A stretch of 34,001 nucleotides of DNA. It comes from Actinomycetota bacterium. Its GTDB lineage: Bacteria > Actinomycetota > Acidimicrobiia > Acidimicrobiales > CADCSY01. Where the stretch lies: contig ML178737.1 in NCBI GenBank assembly GCA_004366205.1, positions 72,580 through 106,580 of the forward strand. The letters are read 5' to 3'. Every line of letters begins with the position of its first letter. Position 1 is the stretch's first letter. This document shows, piece after piece, positions 8,164 to 16,060 of the stretch. A model generated the notes under the pieces. It was given only the letters and a program-made list of their open reading frames with translations, searched no databases and was not told the origin of the DNA. A program made the translations under genes and the position numbers.

Positions 8164-8796
8164 TCAGCGAGGGCGGACGTCGAACGTCCCCGCTCGCACA
8201 GGAGGACCGCGCACGGGCACTCGCAGCACCGCGACGGGCCGCGGCGTGAGGAACCGATACGCCGGCGCTGCACACCGATCCGCGAGCACGGACAGCGAGG
8301 CAGCGCACGCGACCAGACCCTGGACCAGTCGCTCGCCGTGTACGACGGCACCGAAGAGCAGCAGGGCGAGCGGCACCTGCACTGCAACCAGCAGGACGAG
8401 AGCGAGCGGCGACGCGGTCCACGCCATGGCACCGGTTGCAGCGTCGCCAAGGGTCATCGCCGCGCACATGAGGAACTGCATGGCACCAGCCGTGACAGCA
8501 AGTCCCCACCGGGCACCGCCGGCGCCGCCCGCTCGCCGCGGGCGCCCGCCGGCCAGCAGCAGCAGCAGCGCGCCCATGGCAGCCGCCAACAGCACCGGAG
8601 CAGCAACATGCAGGACAGCCGCAAGCCCGGACCCGGTCGGCGTCGGCGGTACGAGGCCGTGGTGTGCCCCGTGGTGCGCCTCTTGATGGGCGCCCGCGCA
8701 ACCGCCGCCCCCGTACAACCAGCCCAGCCCGCTGAGCAGGACGTGGCCGGCCACACCGAGGACACCGCCGACAGCAATTGCGAGCAGCCGGGACAT
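8164..8796 (-). CDS. Four-helix membrane protein of unknown function
   Basis: This 210-aa protein is unrecognised. Four hydrophobic segments are visible, near residues 4-28, 60-85, 102-121 and 133-156. A His-rich loop between the first two (AHQEAHHGAHHG) could bind metal. The C-terminus is basic and Pro/Arg-rich. It lies 31 nt upstream of the second ycnI in the same direction, so a copper role is likely by context. ATG 8796 places the first helix right at the N-terminus. A GTG at 8868 would add 24 residues but overlap the Bfd-like gene, and neither start has a clear ribosome binding site. Confidence 0.7.
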   Translation of the reverse strand: MSRLLAIAVGGVLGVAGHVLLSGLGWLYGGGGCAGAHQEAHHGAHHGLVPPTPTGSGLAAVLHVAAPVLLAAAMGALLLLLAGGRPRRAGGAGGARWGLAVTAGAMQFLMCAAMTLGDAATGAMAWTASPLALVLLVAVQVPLALLLFGAVVHGERLVQGLVACAASLSVLADRCAAPAYRFLTPRPVAVLRVPVRGPPVRAGTFDVRPR

Positions 8797-8834
8797 GGCC
8801 ACCGGGGCGCCGAGAAGTAGCCGTCCCAGTCGGG

Positions 8835-9068
8835 TCAGGCCGGAGCGGGATGCGGCCGGTGGTCGCACGACAGCAGACTAGGCGCCGGGCCACACGCTCT
8901 GCAGTTCGGGGCGGCGCAGGCGAGAAGCGCCTCGAGGCTCGGCTGGCAGCGGCTGCAACCGCTTCCCGCTGCACGGGCGGCGGCGAGGGCCTCGACCGTG
9001 AAGGCGCCACCCCGCACCGCGTCCGACACCTGGCGGCGGGTCACCGCGTAGCAGTGGCACACGTACAC
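8835..9068 (-). CDS. Bfd-like (2Fe-2S)-binding protein
   Basis: This small 77-aa protein is of the bacterioferritin-associated ferredoxin (BFD-like) type. MYVCHCYAVTRRQVSDAVR gives the C-x-C pair at residues 4 and 6. SGCSRCQPSLEALL gives the C-x2-C pair, completing four [2Fe-2S] cysteines. The rest is a Cys/Pro-rich tail (PNCRACGPAPS) beyond the usual domain of about 60 residues. In other bacteria Bfd releases iron from bacterioferritin, and no bacterioferritin gene is seen here. GTG 9068 is preceded by AGGAG at 7-nt spacing. It follows the Coq4-like gene by 42 nt on the same strand. Confidence 0.82.
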   Translation of the reverse strand: MYVCHCYAVTRRQVSDAVRGGAFTVEALAAARAAGSGCSRCQPSLEALLACAAPNCRACGPAPSLLSCDHRPHPAPA

Positions 9069-9110
9069 GTCTCACTCCTGGTTCGCGGTGGCAAGTGCTC
9101 CCCCGCGTCG

Positions 9111-9827
9111 TCAAGCTGCGACGACGCCGGACTGGGCAGAGGCGGCAAACCCCGTTGGGGTGATGCCGTAGCGAGCGCGCACCTCAGCGAGGGGCTGGTC
9201 GAGCATGGTCTCCCACTGCTCGACCTGGATGTTCTCGACGCTGCGGCCGAGCTGCCAACCGTCGGTGATGGCGTCCATCATCGGCACGATCATGGACGGG
9301 TCGCAGTACGTCATGCGGCTTGTGACCACCGACATCCACATCCCGAAGTACGGGAACTGCAACTGGGCGAGGCAGAACGCCTGGAGGGCGATCTCGCCCC
9401 GACCGGAAGAGTCGTAACCGGTGACCACGTGCTGGAAGTCGTGGGTCTGGAAACCCCGCAGCACGGCGAACTTCATGGCCTCGGGCATCCCATCGAGCAT
9501 GCCGGCCGCCTCGAGCGCCTCGTGGAATCGACGGTAGTCGGTGGCAATCGTCGCCGTGAGGTTGTTGTCGACGATCCAGTCGTGGAACGTTCGGCCAAGC
9601 GTCCCTGCGGGTAGGGCGGCAAGCTCGTCGAGCTCGAGGGGGTCGGCGTAGTCGGCGCCGCTGGCCAGGCGGGTCAGCTTCGGATCGTCCTCGAACGCCT
9701 TCACGTAGGCGTCCTTCACCTCGTCACTGGCGTACTGCCAGAACTGGTTGAACAGCAAGTGGACAGGGTGCTTGCTCGGATCGTTGAACGTGGCCACCAG
9801 CAGCGTGGCGAACTCGTCGTTGATCAT
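9111..9827 (-). CDS. Coq4-family protein
   Basis: This 238-aa protein carries the Coq4 family signature THDFQHVVTGY (HDxxHxxxG) around residue 129, followed by GRGEIALQAF. This is the zinc-binding motif of Coq4, which in eukaryotes is needed for ubiquinone assembly. Bacterial relatives are mostly uncharacterised and often sit near lipid or steroid metabolism genes. There is no signal peptide or transmembrane segment. ATG 9827 follows GAGAGGGG at suitable spacing. Its promoter region holds the TACG-N4-CGTCA site shared with the transport operon, which suggests co-regulation. Its real substrate here is unknown. Confidence 0.8.
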   Translation of the reverse strand: MINDEFATLLVATFNDPSKHPVHLLFNQFWQYASDEVKDAYVKAFEDDPKLTRLASGADYADPLELDELAALPAGTLGRTFHDWIVDNNLTATIATDYRRFHEALEAAGMLDGMPEAMKFAVLRGFQTHDFQHVVTGYDSSGRGEIALQAFCLAQLQFPYFGMWMSVVTSRMTYCDPSMIVPMMDAITDGWQLGRSVENIQVEQWETMLDQPLAEVRARYGITPTGFAASAQSGVVAA

Positions 9828-9860
9828 CGGAACCCCTCTCGCTCGTCGGTTCCCAGAGTA

Positions 9861-9873
9861 TACGGTTACGTCA
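9861..9873. promoter_or_regulatory. Candidate operator upstream of the Coq4-like gene
   Basis: TACG-GTTA-CGTCA occurs 34-46 bp before the Coq4-like start. The same half-sites with the same 4-nt spacing occur at 17924-17936 before the transport operon. An imperfect palindrome of this kind fits a TetR-family operator, though the regulator is not identified. Confidence 0.45.
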
Positions 9874-9876
9874 GTC

Positions 9877-10824
9877 TTAGTTCAAGACTGGAGGCGCGCC
9901 GCGGTACAGCGTGAACCGGGGTCCCCCGTCGTCGAGACCCGACAGGCGCCGGCTCACGATCGCGGCGATCCAGAGGGCAAGCACACCGAACACCACCAAA
10001 GCCGTCCAGTGCGCGGCGTCCCTCGGGGTCACCCTGACGGTCAACGCCCTGTGGTTGTCACCTGCCGTCCCCATCCGGGAACCGGTCACGGCGGCAGCTT
10101 CGCCTTCCCGCCCCTGAAGGAGTCCTGGGAGCAAGGGTGGAGCGGACCCAGGCCAATCACGCGCCGGCGCGGGCACGACCGCCCCGCCGGTCGGCGTGGC
10201 ATCAGGTGCCGGGGTCGGGCTTGGGGTCTCGGTAGGGTTGGGCACGACGCCACCCGGGCTCACCACGCTGCGGGTCTGGAGATCCACGGGTTGGGGCGCC
10301 TCGAAGGACACGTCGATGAAGGTCTGGTCGTCGCCGGGCAGCCGGGTGAGTACGAGGTCGACGGCCTCGCCGGGCCGGTAGCCGTGCAGTACGAACTCCA
10401 CCCGCTCTCCGTCGACCAGCAGGCCACTGGCTTGGCGCTTGCCGCAATCCGGCTCGGGTCGCGCATCCCACGAGCCGGGCTGCTCCTCGGGGGCGAACCA
10501 CGGCTCCACCGGCGGGCAAGCGGCTAGCGCCAGCGCGGGTGCGCTGGCGTCGCGCTCGATCCGCAGGACGAGGCGCTCCGCCACCGCAGAGCTCGGCACC
10601 TCGAACCGAACGGCCGAGACGGCCTGGTCGCCCACGGGCCAGCTGTTCAGCCACAGCCCGCCCTCGGGCATCGGAGCGACGAGCGAGCCGACGGGCGCGG
10701 GAGCGGGAAGCTGCCACCACACCCCCGTCATGGGCTCGTCGCGGTCCGGGGCCTGGGCGTGCACGGCTGCTGGCCCGGCCATCACGAGCGCGGTCAGCAG
10801 CACCGCCGCGAGCAGTCGCTTCAC
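9877..10824 (-). CDS. Secreted, C-terminally anchored protein of unknown function
   Basis: This 315-aa protein has a signal peptide (about 1-23, ending AVHAQA) and an extracytoplasmic domain of about 155 residues. That domain is rich in Trp and acidic residues (GVWWQLPAPAPVG, FVLHGYRPGEAVDLVLTRLP) and has two Cys residues that could pair. A Pro/Thr-rich linker (PNPTETPSPTPAPDATPTGG) follows, then a transmembrane helix near 278-296 and a short cytoplasmic tail. It overlaps the MFS-ABC fusion gene by 4 nt, so it is the last gene of the transport operon. It may be an accessory surface component of the transporter. I do not recognise the family. Confidence 0.82.
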   Translation of the reverse strand: MKRLLAAVLLTALVMAGPAAVHAQAPDRDEPMTGVWWQLPAPAPVGSLVAPMPEGGLWLNSWPVGDQAVSAVRFEVPSSAVAERLVLRIERDASAPALALAACPPVEPWFAPEEQPGSWDARPEPDCGKRQASGLLVDGERVEFVLHGYRPGEAVDLVLTRLPGDDQTFIDVSFEAPQPVDLQTRSVVSPGGVVPNPTETPSPTPAPDATPTGGAVVPAPARDWPGSAPPLLPGLLQGREGEAAAVTGSRMGTAGDNHRALTVRVTPRDAAHWTALVVFGVLALWIAAIVSRRLSGLDDGGPRFTLYRGAPPVLN

Positions 10825-13800
10825 GCCGTCACCTCCGTCTTGCGGTCCGCGACGAGCGGACGGGACCGCCGGCGCCGCCGCCCGCGAGCCGCGCTGCTTC
10901 CGTCGCGCTGACCGGATCGCTGGATGACCGCGACGTCGGCATCGAGATACGAGGCGATGACCCGGGGGTCGTGGACGACCTCGTCGGGACCGCCCTCGGC
11001 GATGAGCCGCCCCGTCTCGAGGGCGAGGACCCGGTTGCTGACTCCGAGCAGCAACGGCATGTCGTGCTCGATGATGAGGAGGCTGCAGCCCAGCTCCTGC
11101 TGGATCCGCTCCAGCAGCGGTCCAAGAGCCTCGGCCTCGCGCTGGGCGATACCCGAGCTGGGCTCGTCGAGGATGAGGACGTCAGGACGGTGGGCGAGGG
11201 CCATTCCGATGTCGACGATGCGCCGGCTGCCCGTGGAGAGCTCGCTCACGAACTTGTGGGTGAAGGCGCCGAGGCCAAGCAGATCGATCAGCTCGTACAC
11301 GGCGATCGCCAACCGGTTCTCGCTCGCGCCAACCGCCGGCATGCCGAGGGCGGCGGCGAGCACGTCCCGGGTCTCGACGTGGCGCTCGAAGGCGAGGGCC
11401 AGGTTCTCGGCCACGGTGAGAGACGGGAACAGGCGGGCGTCCTGGAACGACCGCCCGAGCCCGGCGTACGCCCGCCGGTCGGGAGACCACCGCGTCACGT
11501 CCTCGCCTTTGAGCCACACCCGACCCTGGTCGAGCGGCAGGTAGCCGGACACGAGGTCGAACACGGTGGTCTTCCCGGCCCCGTTGGGACCGATGAGTCC
11601 GAGGATCTCACCCTCGTACAGCTCGAAGCTGACGCCGTTCACGGCGGTGATCCCCCCAAACCGCTTCACAAGCCCCTCCACGCGGAGCACGGGGATGCTG
11701 CCGTGCTCGGCGGCCCGGCGATGGCCAGGCCGGGCCCGCGACCGGGGGCCGGCGGGCTCCGCCGCGGTGCTCGCCCCCTCGAGAAAGACCGAACGCAGTA
11801 GGTCGCCGCGCTCGAGCAGCTCGGCCGTGGGGCCCGTGAACCGCACCTCACCCTTCTCCATGAACACCGCCCGGTCGGCGAGGGTGAGAGCGACGTTGAC
11901 GGACTGCTCGACGAGCACAATGGTGGTGCCCTGGGCGTTGATCCGCCGCACGATGTCGACGAGCTGGCCGACGATGATCGGGGCCAGACCGAGGCTGAGC
12001 TCGTCGATCATGAGCAGCCTGGGCTTGGCGATGAACGCCATGGCCAAGCCGAGCATCTGCTGCTCTCCACCGGAGAGGTCGCCGGCGAGCTGGTCCCGCC
12101 GCTCGCGCAGGATTGGGAAGTACTCGAGGACCTGCTCGGTGGCCCGGGTGACGTGGTCGGGATCTGACCGCTTGTACATCCAGCCCGCCAAGCGGAGCGA
12201 CTCGCCGACGGTCAGGGTTGGGAAGATGCTGCGCCCGCCCGGCATCTGCACGATGCCGCGCTCGGCGGCCTCGCGAGGGCTGGCACCGGTGATCTCATGC
12301 CCGTCGAAGACAACGTGTCCGCCAATGGGCTCGAGCAGACCGGACACTGCCTTCAGCACGGTGCTCTTCCCCGCCCCGTTCGTGCCGAGCAGGGCGAGGA
12401 TCTCACCCTCGTACACGTCGAGGTCGACGTCGAAGAGCACCTGGACCTGGCCGTAGGCGACATCGAGGCTCCGGCAGCTCAGCAGAGCGGCCGCCTCTCC
12501 TGCCGCCATCCGCTTGACGCGGTCGGCTTCGGCGACGGCCTGCTTCTGCACGTCCGCGATGTCCCGCTCGACGGTTCGGACGCCGGAGGCGAGGATGAGA
12601 CCGCCGAGGAGGAAGACCGGTGTCATGACGCCGATGCCGGCACGAAAGCCGTGGACGTCGGCGATCGCGCCGGCGATGGGAATGGCGAGCAACCCCGGGA
12701 TGAAGAACAGGGCGCCGACGGAGAAGCCGAGGCTGCGCGTGCGAGGCGGCAGCAGCATCGACAGGAGGGTATAGAGGGCGGGCACCGCCACAGCGAGCAG
12801 CAGCGACACCGCCATCGAGCCGGCCAGGGCGACGCCCAGGACCGGGGCGACGGCGAGCGCCAGGAACGCCGCCGAGATGGCCAAGGCGCAGAAGGTGATC
12901 AGGTGAAAGAGGCGCCGGGGCGACTCCATCAGCAGCCGGGTGGCGATGGGGACACCCACGATCAAGCCCATCGCCCCGAAGATCTCGGCGGCGAAGGCGA
13001 CGCTGGCGCGCTGGCCGGCGCCGAAGCCGAAGACCTCCTCGTAGTACAGCGCGGCGATGAAGCCAACGGCGCCGGCGCCGCCTGCGATGAACGGCAGGGA
13101 CAGCCAGAGCCGCCGCAGGGTGGCGATGCCCTTCAGGATGCGTAGCGCCTCGCCGAAGGCGGGTGCGGTCTCCTCGGTGTCCAGGGCGTCGCCAGTGGCG
13201 CCGGCGGCCTCGCGCTCGAAGCGCCCGCGCACCGGGTGGTGGAGGCGCATGCTGAGGAGGACCACCACCAGGGTCGGGATGGCCAGCACGATGAAGGGGA
13301 CGCGCCACCCGAGACCGAGGGCTGTGACCGCGACGATGATCAATGGCGCGAAGAGCCGTCCCAGGGGGTTGGCAAGTTCGTACGCGGAGTAGGCGGCAGC
13401 CCGGTGGATCGGCCGGTAGTAGTCGGCGAGCAGGCTTCGGTGCGCGGGGGCGTTCACCGCTTTGCCCAAGCCCGCACCGATCCGAGCCAAGACGAGCAGC
13501 CCGAGCAGTGGGGAGATGCCGGTGAGCACGGAGAAGCCCGCCCAGGCAATGGCCCCGTAGCGAGCCAGCTTCACTCGGTCGACCCGGTCGGCAATGACGC
13601 CGGCGGGCAGCACCAGCAACAGGTTCACGGCGGTGACCAGCGCCACGATGGCGCCGAAGCCGCTGTTCGACAGCCCGAAGGCGTCGCGGATGTCGGGCGC
13701 GAGGATGGCGAAAGCGCTGATGTCGAGCTCGTCGACGGCGTTGAACCCGAACAGCACGCCGAGGGGGTAGAGCGAGCCGGCGGTGGCAAGGGAGCCGACC

Positions 13801-13898
13801 CCCAGCCGGTCGGCCAGGCGGTGCAGCCGCCCGGTGGGGACGAGGGGCGGCTCGGGTGCCGGCGGGAGGGGCAGCTCCGTGTCGGTTGCCCGGGTCAT
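10821..13898 (-). CDS. MFS transporter fused to two Liv-type ABC ATPases (LivF and LivG)
   Basis: This is a 1025-aa three-part fusion. Residues about 40-445 form a 12-helix MFS domain with motif A (GVIADRVDRVKL). Residues about 470-705 are a LivF-like ATPase with Walker A GTNGAGKS (505-512), signature LSGGEQQ (608-614) and Walker B LLMIDE (628-633). Residues about 736-990 are a LivG-like ATPase with Walker A GPNGAGKT (770-777), signature LSTGSRR (887-893) and Walker B LILDEP (908-913). The LSTG form is close to the LSYG seen in normal LivG. The tail is strongly basic. The ATPases should power the LivH-LivM permease encoded next door (4-nt overlap). The job of the MFS part is unknown. ATG 13898 has GGTGGAGG before it. 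No frameshift or stop is seen between domains. Confidence 0.93.
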   Translation of the reverse strand: MTRATDTELPLPPAPEPPLVPTGRLHRLADRLGVGSLATAGSLYPLGVLFGFNAVDELDISAFAILAPDIRDAFGLSNSGFGAIVALVTAVNLLLVLPAGVIADRVDRVKLARYGAIAWAGFSVLTGISPLLGLLVLARIGAGLGKAVNAPAHRSLLADYYRPIHRAAAYSAYELANPLGRLFAPLIIVAVTALGLGWRVPFIVLAIPTLVVVLLSMRLHHPVRGRFEREAAGATGDALDTEETAPAFGEALRILKGIATLRRLWLSLPFIAGGAGAVGFIAALYYEEVFGFGAGQRASVAFAAEIFGAMGLIVGVPIATRLLMESPRRLFHLITFCALAISAAFLALAVAPVLGVALAGSMAVSLLLAVAVPALYTLLSMLLPPRTRSLGFSVGALFFIPGLLAIPIAGAIADVHGFRAGIGVMTPVFLLGGLILASGVRTVERDIADVQKQAVAEADRVKRMAAGEAAALLSCRSLDVAYGQVQVLFDVDLDVYEGEILALLGTNGAGKSTVLKAVSGLLEPIGGHVVFDGHEITGASPREAAERGIVQMPGGRSIFPTLTVGESLRLAGWMYKRSDPDHVTRATEQVLEYFPILRERRDQLAGDLSGGEQQMLGLAMAFIAKPRLLMIDELSLGLAPIIVGQLVDIVRRINAQGTTIVLVEQSVNVALTLADRAVFMEKGEVRFTGPTAELLERGDLLRSVFLEGASTAAEPAGPRSRARPGHRRAAEHGSIPVLRVEGLVKRFGGITAVNGVSFELYEGEILGLIGPNGAGKTTVFDLVSGYLPLDQGRVWLKGEDVTRWSPDRRAYAGLGRSFQDARLFPSLTVAENLALAFERHVETRDVLAAALGMPAVGASENRLAIAVYELIDLLGLGAFTHKFVSELSTGSRRIVDIGMALAHRPDVLILDEPSSGIAQREAEALGPLLERIQQELGCSLLIIEHDMPLLLGVSNRVLALETGRLIAEGGPDEVVHDPRVIASYLDADVAVIQRSGQRDGSSAARGRRRRRSRPLVADRKTEVTA

Positions 13899-16060
13899 GC
13901 CTCCACCGTCGAGCCCAGTCGGATCGAGCCGAGGTCCCGGTCGGCGTCGAGCTCGAGGTTGACGGGCTCGTCGCTCTCCGGTTCGTTGGCGCGCTTGTCG
14001 GCCACGAGGCTGGGCACGAGGATGCCCCGCCGGTCGGCGATGAACCGCAGCAGGCGGTCGCGGGCGCCGTAGTAGAGCTGGGCAAGGCCGCCGGGGAGGA
14101 ACATGAGCAGCAGCAGCGCGCCGATGCCCGTGCTAAGGAGCTGCCACTCAGCCGAAAGCCCGGAGTACCGGAGGCCCCCCATGTAGGCAGTGCCCAGCAT
14201 CGCTCCAGGCAGCGCCGCCGATCCGCCGATCACGACGATGACCAGCAGCATCAGCGACACGTCGGGGGCGAAGGCGGAGTTGTCCACCGCCCCTTGGTGG
14301 AAGGCGTACAGCCCGCCGGCCACCGCGGCCCAGAAGCCCGATATGGCGAAGGCCCACAGCTTCACCGACCGCACGCTGACGCCGTAGGCCTGGGCGCCGC
14401 GCGGGTTGTCGCGCACGGCAAGGAGAAGGCGCCCGGGCCGGCTCTGGCGGAGCGCGCGGGCCGAACTCAGGCAGAGGGCGAGGAACACCATGCACACGTA
14501 CAAGAAGGCGACCGGGCCCTCGGTGTCGTAGCGCTGGAAGATCACAGGGCGCTCGATGAACTGCCGGTCGAGCCAGTTGAAGTACCGCGGGTTCAGCACG
14601 AACACCTGCACGGCGAGGGCGAACGCCAGGGTCGTCACGGCCAGGTAGAGACCTTGGATGCGGAGAGCGGGGAGCCCGATCACGACGGCCACGGCCGCGC
14701 CGGCAAGCCCGGCGACGACCAGCGCGACGAAGAAGTCACCAGACAGCCGCGTGGCGACGCTACCCGCTACTGCCGCCCCCAGGCCGGCGAACCCCCAGTG
14801 CCCGAGGCTGATCTGTCCGGACCAGCCGGTGAGGATCACGAGGGAGACGGCGACGATCCCGTAGATCACGACCACCGACGCCAGGATCTGCTGGCTCGGT
14901 CCCATCAGGTGCGGTAGCACGACGACGGCCGCCAAGATCAACAGGAAGAAGGCCTTGGCGCCGTAACGGACCTCGGGCAGTCCCCGCAGCTCGGGCGGCG
15001 TGAGCTTGTGGTCGCGGTTGAGCGACCAGGTGGACAGACCGGTGTCTTGCCCCCGGCTCTGCCGGGCCCGCTGCAGCAGCATGGCGACGAGGAGGACCGG
15101 AAGGGTAAGTGCAACGGGCACGAGTGCGTCCCGCGTGGAGAAGTACACCGCCTGCTCCGTGATGCCGAGGCACACGGCTGCGACGAGAGCAGTGCGAAAA
15201 CGTTCCATGCGGGCGATGACCGCGGCAGCGAGTGCGTAGAGCAACACGAAAGGACCGACCGAACCGCCGATGGGCAGCCCCGTCAGCGGGACCCGCAGGA
15301 ACAGGCCGAGGGCGGACAGGGAACCGGCCAGCAGCCAGACCACGCTCGTCACCCGAGCGACGGGGATGCCGAGCAACAGTGCCCGCTCCAGGTTCTCGGC
15401 GGCGCCCCGGACCGCATAGCCGATATCGGTGAACTTGAAGAAGGCGGTCAGGCCGACCAGCACGGCAGCGGTGCCGATGACGATGAGGAAGCTGTTGCCG
15501 TCGAACACCAGCGGATGGATCGTGATCTCGAACCCCGACAGCGGCGTGGCGATCGGCGTGGAGTCGATGCCGAGGGCCGTGGTGGCACCGAACACCACTG
15601 GCAGGATCAGCTGGAACGAACCGAACACCAGTGCCAGGCCGATCGTCGCTACCGACAGCACCAGCCGAGGCGCCTTCGAGAACCGGCGGATCACGAGCAG
15701 GTCGACGAGCCAGCCCGAAAGGCCGCCGACGACGAGCGCCAGCGGCAACGCCACCAGATAGGGCACGCCGTGGACGCGGACGAGCAACACAGCCAGGATC
15801 GCCGCCGCCGCCCCGATCTCAGCTTGGGCGAAGTTGACGATGCGGTTCGCCCGGTACACGAGGATGAGCCCGAAGGCAATGAGGGCGTACAGCAGTCCGA
15901 TGACGGCTCCGAAGACCAGCACCCCTGCGGGGGCGGGGTCGCCGAAGAAGACCAGGCGCACCGCGAGGACGACACCGAGCACCGACGCGACGCTGCGCAC
16001 GACGGGCGCCGCGAGCAGCGTGGTACGCAGGTCGGAGTCCGCTAGTCGAGACGGGCGCAC
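13895..16060 (-). CDS. Fused LivH-LivM ABC transporter permease
   Basis: This 721-aa membrane protein joins two branched-chain-amino-acid-type permeases in one chain. The LivH-like half (about 20-310) shows YRANRIVNFAQAEIGA and the GYAVRGAAENLERALLLGIP loop. The LivM-like half (about 365-680) shows LTGWSGQISLGHWGFAGLG and the LAVRDNPRGAQAYGV loop that contacts the ATPase. The C-terminus is hydrophilic and acidic. I chose GTG 16060, which overlaps the substrate-binding protein gene by 19 nt and has a weak GGGGA before it. The frame is open much further upstream, but that part is a shadow of the binding-protein gene. Its stop overlaps the start of the MFS-ABC fusion. Together with its neighbours it makes a complete HAAT-type importer. 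Confidence 0.9.
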   Translation of the reverse strand: MRPSRLADSDLRTTLLAAPVVRSVASVLGVVLAVRLVFFGDPAPAGVLVFGAVIGLLYALIAFGLILVYRANRIVNFAQAEIGAAAAILAVLLVRVHGVPYLVALPLALVVGGLSGWLVDLLVIRRFSKAPRLVLSVATIGLALVFGSFQLILPVVFGATTALGIDSTPIATPLSGFEITIHPLVFDGNSFLIVIGTAAVLVGLTAFFKFTDIGYAVRGAAENLERALLLGIPVARVTSVVWLLAGSLSALGLFLRVPLTGLPIGGSVGPFVLLYALAAAVIARMERFRTALVAAVCLGITEQAVYFSTRDALVPVALTLPVLLVAMLLQRARQSRGQDTGLSTWSLNRDHKLTPPELRGLPEVRYGAKAFFLLILAAVVVLPHLMGPSQQILASVVVIYGIVAVSLVILTGWSGQISLGHWGFAGLGAAVAGSVATRLSGDFFVALVVAGLAGAAVAVVIGLPALRIQGLYLAVTTLAFALAVQVFVLNPRYFNWLDRQFIERPVIFQRYDTEGPVAFLYVCMVFLALCLSSARALRQSRPGRLLLAVRDNPRGAQAYGVSVRSVKLWAFAISGFWAAVAGGLYAFHQGAVDNSAFAPDVSLMLLVIVVIGGSAALPGAMLGTAYMGGLRYSGLSAEWQLLSTGIGALLLLMFLPGGLAQLYYGARDRLLRFIADRRGILVPSLVADKRANEPESDEPVNLELDADRDLGSIRLGSTVEA